Source of the DNA: Rachicladosporium sp. CCFEE 5018
Taxonomy: Eukaryota > Ascomycota > Dothideomycetes > Cladosporiales > Cladosporiaceae
Reading direction: 5' to 3'
Assembly: GCA_002077045.2 (NCBI GenBank)
Contig: KZ111150.1
Location: forward strand, 827,189 to 891,188
DNA: 64,000 nucleotides
Shown: positions 9,189-19,610 of the stretch, in pieces
Position numbering within the stretch: position 1 is the first letter of the stretch
How the letters are laid out: the number at the start of each line of letters is the position of its first letter
Translations under genes and position numbers: made by a program
Notes under the pieces: generated by a model
What the model saw: the letters and a program-made list of their open reading frames with translations, nothing else
Databases searched by the model: none
What the model was told of the DNA's origin: nothing

Positions 9189-10778
9189 TCAGATCCCAGC
9201 CAACTGATAGTAGTCTGCCACTCCCTTCCTAACCCCCTGCTCAAACTCCCAGACAAACTTACCCCCCATTCCACTCTCCCTCACGCGCTTCAACACCCAC
9301 AACTCCAGCATCCCAATCCGATCCCCTCCATTCAAACTCCTCTGGCTCCGCATTCTAAAGAAAACCATTGCGTCCGAGAACCCCACATCCCAACCCTGCT
9401 CAAACCGCCAGTGCTCGTACTGTCCCGGATGATTGTTGTCCCAGTATTGACAATGCTGACTGATCGCCTGCGTGCGAGCGGATTGCTGACCCTGCTGCGC
9501 GTGCGAAATCCGGGACTGCACATCTTGGACACTCAGCGTCAGGCCAACGGGCGGCGTTATAGCGCCGGCCTTGGTCATCTGCTTGAAGCCCCATTCGCCG
9601 CCTTCCATCCAGTCCATTCTGTAGGTCCAGAAGAAGGAGCCTCCGGCACGGGACTGGAAGCGGGAGGACTCTGCGTTGCCGAAGCCGTGGACCAGTTGGT
9701 CTTTTGGCGTGCCTGCGGATTTGGCCCAGGAATCTTCGGTTAGGACGCAGGAGTATTCGCCTACGATTGCTTGGACGGCGCCGCGGTCGAGGACAGATCC
9801 GTCTTTGTTGTCGAGGGCGTTGAGGGAGTTGGAGGCTTCGCCCGTGATCTGTTGAGGTGTCTTGGCTTTGTCGGCGTCGGAGAAGGCCCAGTATAGATGG
9901 GTATCGATGACGATCGGGTTCGTCTGGGCGGTGGCGTTGTTGTGGGAAAGTGTCCAGTTAATGCATTGGGAGAAGTCCCAGGCGTCGGAGATGTAGAGGG
10001 GCAGGGTAGGATCGACGCGGGAGATCTCATTGACAACGCGAGTGTACCAGTCGTACATCCCCTTCGCGTTTGCTTCGGATTCGTTCACAAGTTGGAGGCC
10101 GAGCACACCATCCATATTGCGGGTTTCGGTTGCAATGTAGCAAAGGGCGTGCGTGGCGATATCTTGATCACTGCTGCTTGACCAGAACTCAGTTTTGCCG
10201 CTGTTGGTACCGGAGTGCTCTTGCGAATTAGCTCCACCAGGAAGTCCGTGAAGGTCGATGAGCGTCGCAATGCCGCGTTGATTGAGACGGGCAACAAGGT
10301 CCTTCACGGCCGGCCAAGCATTCTGATACACGCCCGCGACGTCCTTAAATGCGGTGCCTTTGCACCAGTCTGGGCCTAAAGTGAACCATCCGATCGGCAA
10401 TCGTACAGAAGTGCACTTCGCCACATCTCGCAGCCAGTCCATATCGGCATCACTGACATACTCCCGCCAATGTGTCTCGAACCGCTGCCGAGCTTTATCA
10501 AGCCCTTCCTGCTTCACCCAACCTTGTGCAGCGGCGAGTTCGGCACTTCCGTTGGCGTTGTCGGGAAACACCGAGCCAGTGAGCCATTTCTCCAAGATGA
10601 AGAGAGTGCCAATATTTGTGCCATGGTGGTAGCGATAGCGATCAACGTCCTGCTTCGTAGGTGGCTGGATCCTATTCTGTCCGTCAGGCTGACTGGCCAT
10701 AGGTTGCTGCTTGTTGCCTTGACGCTGCTGGACCTGTTGCTGCCCGAAGTCCTTGGCTTTGTTGAGGAATTTCTTCAT
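9189..10778 (-). CDS. Glycoside hydrolase family 5 protein (glucanase-like), copy A
   Basis: One exon, 529 residues. RLPIGW (126-131), the acid/base LVNES (Glu233), DTHLYW (292-297) and the nucleophile VGEYS (Glu341) follow the GH5 catalytic order seen in fungal exo-beta-1,3-glucanase-like enzymes. There is no signal peptide; instead a Lys/Gln-rich N-terminus (FGQQQVQQRQ) is present, so the protein is probably cytosolic. The frame is open further upstream in this copy, but copy B breaks that extension, so MKKFLN at 10778 is chosen. The substrate is not determined from sequence. It lies just outside the GAG cluster, and a link to it is only positional. Confidence 0.82.
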   Translation of the reverse strand: MKKFLNKAKDFGQQQVQQRQGNKQQPMASQPDGQNRIQPPTKQDVDRYRYHHGTNIGTLFILEKWLTGSVFPDNANGSAELAAAQGWVKQEGLDKARQRFETHWREYVSDADMDWLRDVAKCTSVRLPIGWFTLGPDWCKGTAFKDVAGVYQNAWPAVKDLVARLNQRGIATLIDLHGLPGGANSQEHSGTNSGKTEFWSSSSDQDIATHALCYIATETRNMDGVLGLQLVNESEANAKGMYDWYTRVVNEISRVDPTLPLYISDAWDFSQCINWTLSHNNATAQTNPIVIDTHLYWAFSDADKAKTPQQITGEASNSLNALDNKDGSVLDRGAVQAIVGEYSCVLTEDSWAKSAGTPKDQLVHGFGNAESSRFQSRAGGSFFWTYRMDWMEGGEWGFKQMTKAGAITPPVGLTLSVQDVQSRISHAQQGQQSARTQAISQHCQYWDNNHPGQYEHWRFEQGWDVGFSDAMVFFRMRSQRSLNGGDRIGMLELWVLKRVRESGMGGKFVWEFEQGVRKGVADYYQLAGI

Positions 10779-12208
10779 GCTAGGAAGAGTCCAGGAAGCC
10801 TGGCCTTGGCTATCTAGGATGAGGTGCGATGGGTTGTGTAGAGGAAATTGATACCGTGGAATGCCAAAGGCGAAGAGAGGAAGTGAAAGGACACCTACTT
10901 GTATATACTCAAGCACTAGTGGTTAGACCTTGAGACGCGTGGTCGTTGGCAGGTGGTTTCCGTCACATGCAAGCCAAGTTGGCAGCTTCGATGTAAATGA
11001 CGTAGGAAAAGCTTCGCTCGACGAGAAGACCTTTCGACACATAGTGCATCGAGAGGGCCTTTGGCGGAAGTAAGAGAGTGGCGATGGTCACTTTTGCTCA
11101 CGTCGTCTGGTGCTTTGGACGACGCCATGTTTCCACCCTCGCTTGCCATCGTTTCAGTACGCCCACTGAGGCGTCGTGTGGCAAGAATTATCATGTGTGA
11201 TGAAACGCCCGTCGTGCTCGCCCAAGGAACCTATGTTGTTTACAAGCCTGCGCTCATATCACCTCCGTGACAATGAAGGCGGGATGAAGAGGTCGATGAT
11301 GGGGAGGATTCCTGGCGATAAGTCTCGAGAGAACTCAGCATCGCGTTCGCTGCATACTTGAAGAGGCTACAATAGCGGCGGACTTCAGTATGCTGGTCAA
11401 GGTCCAGCTCAACTTCGGGCCATTTCAATCTATGACCAGAAACGACCACGAGCGCTTTTCACGTGACGCGAGACGTTCATCGTGTCACGGGGTAGTCGAT
11501 GTCAATAGCTCAAGCGCCACGTTAGCAGCTTGACCTTCCCCTTCCCCTTCCCCTTGCTTGTGCATATCAGCGTGATGCCATGAACGCAAGCTGGCGGCAT
11601 GAATCGCGCCATAGCAGTGTCATATGGTGACAGGGAGAGACCGACTCCAGGTGACTTAGCCTCGCTTGCAAGCAGCACGTGGTGATACCGCGCGCTTACA
11701 GCACATTACGAGCTGTCGACATCGTAATCATCATCCGGCTAAATCGCATCTCAGCGCTACCTGGCGCGAAGGGAAGACTATCGGAAGGTGTGTTGGAGGT
11801 AAATTGAAAGAAAAGAGTGCATACGAAGTCATTAGCGCTTATCATCGTCCTGCAGCTGACAGGAGAAAATGTAGGGGCCGAGACATGCTGTGAATCGACG
11901 ACATGTACCGAAGTTCTTGCTTCTACAGCATCGAAGCGAGGGCCCCTACCAGCAACGGAAGCGAGTCTTGTACGGATTGATTCCATGCATACTCACAAGT
12001 CCTGGGGTTTTATGTTACGGGAGTGAGGAGAGGATCAGGTGGCAAAGCAAGCGTGACCTTTCGGCACACAGCTATGCGTCTTCCAGTACAAGTCTACATA
12101 AGTGTCGTTACATCGTCCCAAAATCCAGCATCCAAGTTTCGATGCCAACCAAGAAGGTGAAAGTCCCGTCGCCCGCAGTGCCTGCTCGCAGAGCAGAAGT
12201 AGCTCCAT
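10779..12208. other. Spacer between GH5 5' end and SPH3 3' end, copy A
   Basis: About 1.4 kb. The first 230 bp align well with copy B, 11005-11650 is strongly diverged, then good alignment resumes. A (TTCCCC)n run sits at 11534-11555 and is shortened in copy B. An open frame at about 11817-12026 has no ATG and a different end in copy B. No gene is supported. Confidence 0.55.
11534..11555. repeat. CTTCCC hexamer microsatellite
   Basis: Three to four perfect TTCCCC units. Copy B has a single imperfect unit near 49645. Confidence 0.75.
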
Positions 12209-13021
12209 TCACGCCTTATAGGACCCAGCATGCTGTGCGCAAGAGTCACTGAACGTCGCCCATGCCTGCGAGAATTGCTGGTAGTCCTCATTGCCCCAAA
12301 CGAAGCCCGACTTGAAGCCACGTTCGATCAAGATCTTCGCCTGATCAGCAGCGCCGCTCGCAGCACCGTCGTATCTCATGATCATAACAGAGGTCTTGGA
12401 GTGCAGGTCCCAAGGGATGGCCGTGCGTGCGGGATCAACCCACGTGCTGTAGTCTGTCTCGAAAGCTGTGACAGTGTCGGCATAGTCGTAGAAGGCAGCG
12501 TCAACGGTGCTGCCGGGATTGGTCCAGGTCTGGAAGCTGGAGCCGATGGAGGAGTGGACGTCCTTCATGTAGTTCACATTCGAGTTGCCGTCACCGACGG
12601 TGTTGGGTGCTTCGTCAACGAAGAAACCAGTAAGAGGCGTGTTGAGATCGGTCGTCCATTTCTTGTAGGTGTTGATGTCGTCCGCGACGTCAGAGACGCT
12701 ACGGTCAGTGAAGCCGGTGCGAACGTAAGCGTAGACGTTGACGTTGGAGTACGTCTGAAGCTTGTGGACCCCAGCTAGGTAGTCGCTCTCGGGCGGGTAC
12801 GAGCCCGGGCCGGAGGAAGGGTTGATGATCACATCGAACGTTGTCGACGGGTTGGAGGCGATGGTATTGTAGGTCGGGTCCCAGACGCCAGCGAGCGGGT
12901 AGCTGTACAGCGGAAGAGCAACATGAAGGTTTGGGTTGGGTGCAATGCGCTTCTCGATGGGCGCAGCGACTGCCAGAGTAGCGAGCACGCTCGAGATGGT
13001 GAGGTTCTTGAAGATGGCCAT
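12209..13021 (-). CDS. SPH3: Secreted GH135 glycosidase Sph3, copy A
   Basis: Intronless, 270 residues. A signal peptide (about 1-20, hydrophobic core up to VAA) is followed by PIEKR, a possible Kex2-like site. The body is the spherulin-4/GH135 barrel: PLYSYPLAGVWDP (37-49), INPSSGPG (66-73), YVRTG (99-103) and GFFVDEAPN, with Asp136-Glu137 as the likely catalytic pair by family analogy. In A. fumigatus Sph3 is an endo-alpha-1,4-N-acetylgalactosaminidase needed for GAG production. The frame is open upstream to 13126, but the ATG at 13021 is the one followed directly by the signal peptide. The gene lies 3' of AGD3 on the same strand, 2.7 kb away. Confidence 0.88.
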   Translation of the reverse strand: MAIFKNLTISSVLATLAVAAPIEKRIAPNPNLHVALPLYSYPLAGVWDPTYNTIASNPSTTFDVIINPSSGPGSYPPESDYLAGVHKLQTYSNVNVYAYVRTGFTDRSVSDVADDINTYKKWTTDLNTPLTGFFVDEAPNTVGDGNSNVNYMKDVHSSIGSSFQTWTNPGSTVDAAFYDYADTVTAFETDYSTWVDPARTAIPWDLHSKTSVMIMRYDGAASGAADQAKILIERGFKSGFVWGNEDYQQFSQAWATFSDSCAQHAGSYKA

Positions 13022-13226
13022 TGTAGGTGCTCGGGCGAAGTCCGGCACTGACGCTTTGCGTTTCGTCTTGGAAGGAGTGAATGAAGTTGGGTCAAGGAAT
13101 GTGGGAGCCGTCAAGGCTATGTTCAATCAATGAACTGGTAATGAACGTGTAGCGCGTCTTCAAGAGCGGCTCGTTGTGGGTTTGAACGACAAAAAAAGGT
13201 CGTCACCAGGTGGCGGCTGGACGAGC

Positions 13227-13232
13227 CTTATA
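13227..13232 (-). promoter_or_regulatory. Candidate TATA box of SPH3, copy A
   Basis: The minus strand reads CCTATAAGG about 206 bp upstream of the chosen ATG. The block is unchanged in copy B (51344-51349). Confidence 0.4.
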
Positions 13233-13799
13233 GGCATTGCTCGGGACCGACCATGAGCGGAAAAGCCACTTGCCTTCTGCCGGGCGATCATTCATCACAC
13301 CTTGGGATCCCCAACATGGCGCGGTATTGAACGGAAGAAGTGGACCAAACACATGTTGGAAAATGCGCGGTCCGCGGCTGCGCAAATGAAGTGATCCTCA
13401 TTTCCAAGGTGTCCAAGACACTTATGCAAGTAGTAATGCGGAGGATGCAGGGGATGGTGCGTGGTGAGGTTGGCCAACGTCGCGGGAGGCGGCGGGTACC
13501 TGCAGGGCAGGGCCCAGACTCGCACCAGATGAAACACTCCCAGTGACTCCTGCTCATCTCAACTTCGCGTGCTAGCCTTGCAAGGCGCGTAGACCGTCAA
13601 AGGATGCAGCCTCCGACATAGATTGCAGACGCGTGTGCTTGACGACTGGGCAAATGGATAGCACAAGGCAGAGTCTCTTACGGCATTCAAGCTGCATAGA
13701 GAGCGGTGGCCTGACTTGATCCGCAAGCGCCTGCTTGGGCTAGATCAATAATGTGTTGACTTGGCTTCGAGTCAGGCGCAGACTACTGCACGGCGCGGA

Positions 13800-14575
13800 G
13801 AGGATACGCGAAGACGAGTGGGACCTTTGCTCGTCAAGAAGCACCACTTCCCACGGCCAAGTCGCTAGACCGTTCATACTGACGCTCTAGGCCAATGGCT
13901 CCTGCGGAGTTGAGCGGTGAGGTGCTGCGGCGGTATGAGGCGTGCGCTATGGTGCCACAGCGTATGCTGCAGCACCTGTCTGCCAGTGTTGTGAACGGGC
14001 ACTGCGCTACCGCAGCGACGACCGACAGACTAAGCGGACCTCTCAGCAATTGTCTATGGGAGAGAACGCTGGCATATGCAGCACTGCGACAATACAAAGG
14101 GGACCACACTGTGGGCGAGAGTCAAGCTCATGTTCTCAGAGACGTCTCTGGACCAGAGCTCGCAGCATATCGTTATTGCGGTGTGACATATCCTAGCAGT
14201 GGCGGTAGTGAGGGTCCTTCGAGTGGTCGGCCTCCTCTGTCACTCGCATGCGTCTTCACTGTCGCATTACCACGCGGCGCACGTGAAGACGGGTGACACC
14301 TCTGCTCGTTAGGAAGCACTTATCCCATCGCCATGTTCCTAGGCTGATGGATCCTACGGAGCCGAGCGATGAGGTGACAGCACCAGTGGTAAGAGCTCAT
14401 GCGAGCGACCGTAGAAGCAGACCGCTCAGCGACTCTCTGTGCATGGGCACGCTGATATATGCGGCGCCGCGACTGGACTACGTAGCTAGGCTGCCGGCGA
14501 GGGAGGTTGCTTCTCCTAAGAAATCTCGCTCTCACTCCTTACCACGCGCTCGGGGACCTCATGCATTGCTTTAGA
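13800..14575. repeat. Diverged direct repeat pair, period about 452 bp
   Basis: Unit 1 starts near 13811 and unit 2 near 14283. Shared landmarks in order are GAAGACG-GTG, TTTGCTCGT/TCTGCTCGT, AAGCAC, TAGGC-GATGG/AATGG, CC-GCGGAG, GAGCG-TGAGGTG and CTGGCATATGCAG / CTGATATATGCGG. Copy B has only one unit, whose left part follows unit 1 and whose right part follows unit 2. Origin unknown; no transposase or terminal inverted repeats were seen. Confidence 0.65.
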
Positions 14576-15743
14576 TTGCCTGTAGTCCATACCCTACTGA
14601 CCCAGTGAGCTGCAATACGGGGCCAGGAGATGATGTGTAAGTGAGCCTTGATCGCCTGCTCGTCACTGCAGTGCATCAGGGGCGATATTCATTAGTGGGA
14701 GATGCCATACAACAACACCCAAGTCCAACTTCGTCTACGGCTGAAATGTACAGCTCCTGCCCGACCACAATAACGACTCCCCCGCGACCATAACAAGGAT
14801 TCCTTCGCGACCACGACAACAACTCTATTCACAGTGACATAGCTTATACTCCTGCACAGCATATACCACCATCAAGGCCACCAAACACGGCCGCCGCGGC
14901 CATCTCAGCGCTATACTTACAAGGGAAAGAACGCCGCCTCTTCTCCTCATCGCTCCACGCCCCCCTGCTCCTCTCTCAACCTCACCTACCCCCATAGGTC
15001 ATGTCCAGGGTTCCCTGGGGAGCCAGAATTGTTGGAATTGCGGCTCAGGTCGACTGGCGGAATGCCTTATGATCTCACCCAAGATGCTGTCATCGGCTAG
15101 TAGAGGTTCTCGGTTGGTCTCTTAACCCTCCGACTCTGGACGCTTATGCCGTCGCGCCGTCTACGGTCGTTCGCGTTGGGTCGTGATGGTGGAGGGGGCG
15201 GAGGGATTGCGAGTGGAGTGGGTCACGGGGGCGGGTTGGATGGTATGCGGGTGAACAGGGCACGGAAGTAGTACCAGGTGCGGCCGCACTGGTTTCGGGC
15301 GAGCGCAGTGGTGTGAGTGCGAGTGGAATGATCTGAGGCGTGATGGAAAAGGTCAAAGGTGGGCATAATGGTGCAGCCGCAATGGCACCTAACCGCATCT
15401 CGAGTTCTTTGGGGGATTGGCATGAGGTCTGCCAGCGTCATGAACATGCATTATGCGGCGCCGGTCCTGTGGCTGTTGTTGAGATATGCTCTACACCTCG
15501 CACGCTTACTGGGAGAGACCCCGGTGGACAATGCACAATTGATCAATCGAACACTAACAGCTACAGATGTATGAGCTACGTTATCGTACGCAAAGCGACC
15601 TTGATAGCCTGTTTGAAGTAAGGTACAAGAAGTAAGAGAAAAGCGGTACAGCTTTTTGTTCCGTCATTATGCCCTGCCAACTTTGTGGCTATTTCCCCGA
15701 CGCCCTCGCCATGCTTACAGACACATGCAGCAAGATCGACCTC

Positions 15744-18227
15744 TTACAACGCGACCGGCGTCGGCAGCGTGAGCTTGACGGCGCTACCAGTCAGCGAAAC
15801 CCAGACGATGTTGGGCTCAGAGCCGAGCTTGTCTGCCGTGTACCCTGTTGGCGCATTGCCGGGGAGGGTTACTGGGATCGTGGTGCCGCACTTGTTGTTC
15901 GTGGCTGTGACGGTGACCGCGGTGATGGTCTTGCCGTCGGAGGACAGGGTGTTCGACAGAGCAGGCTTACAGTTGTCACGGGTCATGCGGCTGGTCTGAG
16001 ATGAAACGTTAGTGGCTATGTAGAAAATGGTGGTAGATAGTGGGTGACTTACGAATTGCGCAGCAAGATCGTCCTGCTTGAGCGAGGTCAACGGCCAGTT
16101 TGTCAAGCGACCGAGCTCCTGCACCATAGTTTCGACCCACGACTCAAAGATACTGAGCTGGGCGGTCTGCGAGCCGATGGTCGAAGTGGGCTGATCCGCC
16201 ACACGAAGGTTGGCCTGGTGGAACATGTACCCATCATGGCGCAGACCGAAGAGGTAGCGCATGGTGGTCGTCCTCTCAAAGTTCAACAGATCGCTGAAGC
16301 CACCCTTGCCGGAAGCAGTGTTGATCCATTCTTGAGTCGTGCAGGCAGGAGTGTCGCAGTTGAAGTAGATGGTCGTGGGCCAGCGAGGCACGATGGTCAC
16401 GCCAGCGTAGCCGTTAGCCGACACGTTTGAGATCAGCGGCCAGTGCTGGTTGTATGGGCTCAAGAGCACAGGGCGGCTGTTATCGCCGACAGCGTTCGTA
16501 ATGCCGTTCGTAACCCACGCGCGGAGAGCATCGCCGTTGTGGAGGCCAGTGATGGCAGGTGGGATGAGGCCCTTGCTGGAGAACTTGTTGCCAGCAGCGA
16601 TGGTGATCTGCTTCAACCAAGCCTGGTTGAACACGATCTCCTTGTTTGCGTCACTATAGGTGATGTTGTTCTGAGGAAGATGCGTGAACGTGTGCGAGAT
16701 GTGAGCAAACGCATCACGGTTGGCAGCGGTCGTGAACCAGTTGGCCAAAGAGTCACGCTTCGCGCATGCAATGCTCCAGCTGTAAGAGGCTGGGGTATTG
16801 GGCCACTTGTTGACACCAGAGCCGAGAGGCTTCTGGAACTCAAGAGGAGTGTCAGGTGGGAAGTCATAGAAGATGGCATCCGCTGGGTTGCAGGCAGTGT
16901 TGTCAGCAGCTGTTGCTTGGATGATGTCTCCGTTGCCATTGTGGCCAAGCTCGATGAAGTACTTTGATCCAGCTGGCATGCGGGCATTGATGCTGTTGGT
17001 CCAGGCCACGTGGTTGACCAGATCGTTGGTATTGATGCGGTATGTGGTGTTGCCTGGGTAGTAGATCTCGCTGTTGAGATGCACGTCGTCAATCTGGGTG
17101 CTCAGGTACACTTTGCGAGCACCGACGAAGAGACCACGAGTCATCCAGTGGATGTATGCATGCTGCAAGAAGTTGGATGTCGGCGACCACTGGGTGGCCC
17201 AAGAACCGAACCACACCATTTGTTGCCGGCCGGCGAAGTTGTTGATCACAGCAGCGGTGGTGTCAGTATTGAACACGCCGTTGGCATCGGGCGCGTACTT
17301 GGCCACCTCCCATGTGGTAAGCGGATCCGTGATGGTAGCCGGGTAATGGTACATATTCTTGGTCGACATGGTCGCACCGGTCTTGATATTCGCGCCCGGG
17401 AAACCTGTAGCGTTTGAAATGCTGATCAACTGCTCGACATCCTGTCCACAACAGCCGACACCTTGTGCCGCCGTGGACACACCAAAAGCCGGTTGGGGGT
17501 AGGCATCGATACGAACGAAGCGCACACCAAAGGCAGTCTGGTACGCGTAGAGTTGATTGTACTGGTCAGTCGAGATACCAGCAGCCCAGCCAGTCGAGTA
17601 TTCGTATGCCAGCTCGCTTAGCGAGATGATACCACCGTAGTTGCCTTGCGTGGCCGACGAGTTCAGTGCTGGCAGGGTGAAACCAGTCTGCGGGACCTGG
17701 ACGACTTGGTAGGGGATGCCGTAGCCTTGGAGGCCCGAGATCACAGCGTAGGGGTCATCTGCAGTGCGGACGAGCACCAGGATGGTCTGAGCGACATTGA
17801 TGTTGCCAGCTGGTGTGGCAGATGCGGCTGGAGGGGCTGCGGATGATGCAGGCGCAGTAGTCACAGCGTTATCGGTCGTCGCGGAGGCAGGTGGAGGAGC
17901 GGCAGAGGTCATGCCAGTGACCGTGGTGCCAGCAGGAATTGTCTCGGAGACCACGATCGTACCATCTGTGCTGCTGCTGGCTGTGGGTACTGAGCTGGCA
18001 GAAGAGCTGATAACGACGGCGCTGCTATCTGTGGCACTGGTCGCGGCAGAGCTGCTCGGCGTAGTAAGAACGGGAGTGGACGAGCTGGAGAGGACAGCGC
18101 TGGTGGTGGCCACGCTCGTTGTGCTTGTAGTCGAAGTCGTCGCCACTGGCGTGGTGCTGGTTTGGCAGCTGGCGATTGAAGATGCAAGCCCAATGGCTGC
18201 TAGCAATTGGCATAATAACGATGACAT
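15744..18227 (-). CDS. AGD3: GAG deacetylase Agd3 (CE18), copy A
   Basis: Exons on the minus strand are 16053-18227 and 15744-15995 (808 residues). A signal peptide (1-20) is followed by a Ser/Thr/Ala-rich stalk (about 22-140), a middle domain as in the CBM87 region of Agd3, and a polysaccharide-deacetylase domain. STQIDDVHLNSE supplies the metal-binding Asp (Asp380-Asp381) and SHTFTHL the paired histidines (His512, His516). Family knowledge: Agd3 removes acetyl groups from GalNAc in galactosaminogalactan outside the cell, giving a cationic adhesive polymer. The 57-nt intron (15996-16052, GTAAGT, CTAAC, CAG) is a multiple of three and has no stop in this copy, so it reads through; copy B shows it is an intron. 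The gene is divergent from EGA3. Confidence 0.9.
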   Translation of the reverse strand: MSSLLCQLLAAIGLASSIASCQTSTTPVATTSTTSTTSVATTSAVLSSSSTPVLTTPSSSAATSATDSSAVVISSSASSVPTASSSTDGTIVVSETIPAGTTVTGMTSAAPPPASATTDNAVTTAPASSAAPPAASATPAGNINVAQTILVLVRTADDPYAVISGLQGYGIPYQVVQVPQTGFTLPALNSSATQGNYGGIISLSELAYEYSTGWAAGISTDQYNQLYAYQTAFGVRFVRIDAYPQPAFGVSTAAQGVGCCGQDVEQLISISNATGFPGANIKTGATMSTKNMYHYPATITDPLTTWEVAKYAPDANGVFNTDTTAAVINNFAGRQQMVWFGSWATQWSPTSNFLQHAYIHWMTRGLFVGARKVYLSTQIDDVHLNSEIYYPGNTTYRINTNDLVNHVAWTNSINARMPAGSKYFIELGHNGNGDIIQATAADNTACNPADAIFYDFPPDTPLEFQKPLGSGVNKWPNTPASYSWSIACAKRDSLANWFTTAANRDAFAHISHTFTHLPQNNITYSDANKEIVFNQAWLKQITIAAGNKFSSKGLIPPAITGLHNGDALRAWVTNGITNAVGDNSRPVLLSPYNQHWPLISNVSANGYAGVTIVPRWPTTIYFNCDTPACTTQEWINTASGKGGFSDLLNFERTTTMRYLFGLRHDGYMFHQANLRVADQPTSTIGSQTAQLSIFESWVETMVQELGRLTNWPLTSLKQDDLAAQFVSHPLSTTIFYIATNVSSQTSRMTRDNCKPALSNTLSSDGKTITAVTVTATNNKCGTTIPVTLPGNAPTGYTADKLGSEPNIVWVSLTGSAVKLTLPTPVAL

Positions 18228-19610
18228 AACGAAAGGAAGTGCGTAGACACGCGAATGAAGCGAGAGTAGAGGAAATGAAGAGCCGTGTAGAAGAGAGTGA
18301 GGATTGGCGTGAAGGTGCCCCAGCGACGTGTACTATATGGTAAGGCAGATGCTTGGCTTGCAGTAACCGGTCGATCCTTTGCCAGTGAGCCGGGTGCTTT
18401 AATAGAGTAATGGCAATGCGGGTCAAGTCCACACCCCCGGCTGTGGCAGCCACAATGAGATTGATGGGACTAGGCGGTCTGGGCATGGATGTGGGAGGCA
18501 ACATCAGTGCATCACGCAACGAGTAACAACGCTCTTATCACAAGGCTCTTGCTGGCACCACAATGTCTTGTACCTCGCAGGGATACCAGCTTCAGTCGTC
18601 CACATGGAGTCTCACTCGGGCTCTTGGTTTGTCTCACTGACGAGGCGGATGTATGCGATGCTCGTGTCCAGCAGACCGGCAGCGAATTCTTGTTTGGGTC
18701 CCAGGGTCGAGATGAGAATAGATCCATGTTAGGCTCTCGCCAAGACACGCTGTGGACCCATCAGCTTGTCACTCCTCGCGTGGCGGCGTGGTACACACGG
18801 CCTTAGCTCACCTTGAACTATGCGTGTTCATTGTTAGGCTTTGCATATTTGGCTTCAAACTCTGCTCTCGGTATCGTTGCCGGACCTGCGCACAGCTGCT
18901 CGTCAATCGACTCGGGAAATCTGTCTTACAGGAGCTCCAGATTCACCTGTCTCTGAACCTAGCACAGCGTCAGATCACCGTGGCAATCCAATTTCAATCA
19001 CACTTGGCAGGGATGAGACTGGCTCGTATGCAGTGCTTGTTCTAGCCGCTGGCCTCTGCATGATAGCCTCACTCGGTCCAATTCCTGCGCCCCGCGTTCT
19101 GCCGTGTCCGTCCTGACTCGACAGTCACCCGTGTCACCAGCAGAGAGTATTTGTCGACCGCTGCCAAGGTCGACCGCCGTGATTGAGGGCACTGAGGACC
19201 GAGGACCTTTCAACGTATCGTGCAGACGCTGCCGTTCAGAAGCAAGTCAGATATTGGAGTGAACGGACACTATTGAGGTGGTCAGAGATCCGGAATTAAC
19301 TGACTGCAGTCAGAGGCCGCGCGTTGATTGGCCTTTTGGTGTTAGCGTTTTACAAGAAAGTTGAGTTAAGGATCTAGACTTCAGCACGTTTGACAAGTGC
19401 ACATGGAGGTCAGGAATCAGGCGCGAATCTATACAATCTTCACAGTCAACTTCATTTGTCCAGCAAAGCGAAAGGGAACGGCCTTGCCACTGTACGCGTT
19501 CTCGTCGCATCTTATAACAGGTGCGCACGACCAGGTCGCCATCAATATCTGCGCAACAGCATCAAGATAGCGCCCCACTGGCCTAAGAACTCTTGCGCAC
19601 ACTTGCGAGG
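18228..19610. other. Bidirectional promoter region AGD3 / EGA3, copy A
   Basis: 1.38 kb between the two ATGs. A TATA-like stretch on the minus strand at about 18330-18340 (CCATATAGT) is kept in copy B and could serve AGD3. A 14-bp palindrome and CCAAT-type site on the EGA3 side are listed separately. No gene is seen. Confidence 0.55.
19300..19313. promoter_or_regulatory. Perfect palindrome upstream of EGA3, copy A
   Basis: CTGACTGCAGTCAG, about 300 bp upstream of EGA3. It lies in a block unchanged in copy B that starts with TCCGGAATTAA and runs on to GATTGGCC, a CCAAT box in inverse orientation. It is a candidate site for a dimeric regulator. Confidence 0.4.

Larger units (their letters stand above)
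13022..15743. other. Long spacer between SPH3 and AGD3, copy A
   Basis: 2.7 kb. It contains the SPH3 promoter at its left end, a diverged direct repeat pair (13800-14575), a stretch rich in GCGACCA/ACAACAA-type short repeats (14755-14830) and CT-rich sequence. Several open frames exist, but none is preserved in copy B without frame changes. No gene is supported. Confidence 0.55.

Noticed and set aside
11817..12026. Possible small Cys-containing secreted peptide
   Set aside because: Starts with GTG, has no ATG, and its C-terminal part changes frame in copy B.
13895..14574. Open frames in both units of the direct repeat, faintly alike in protein
   Set aside because: Copy B carries a 1-bp deletion in the same frame and no family is recognisable; treated as repeat DNA.
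15744..18227. AGD3 of copy A as one uninterrupted 827-residue frame
   Set aside because: Copy B has a stop and a 58-nt length at the same place with perfect GTAAGT, CTAAT and TAG, so this is an intron.
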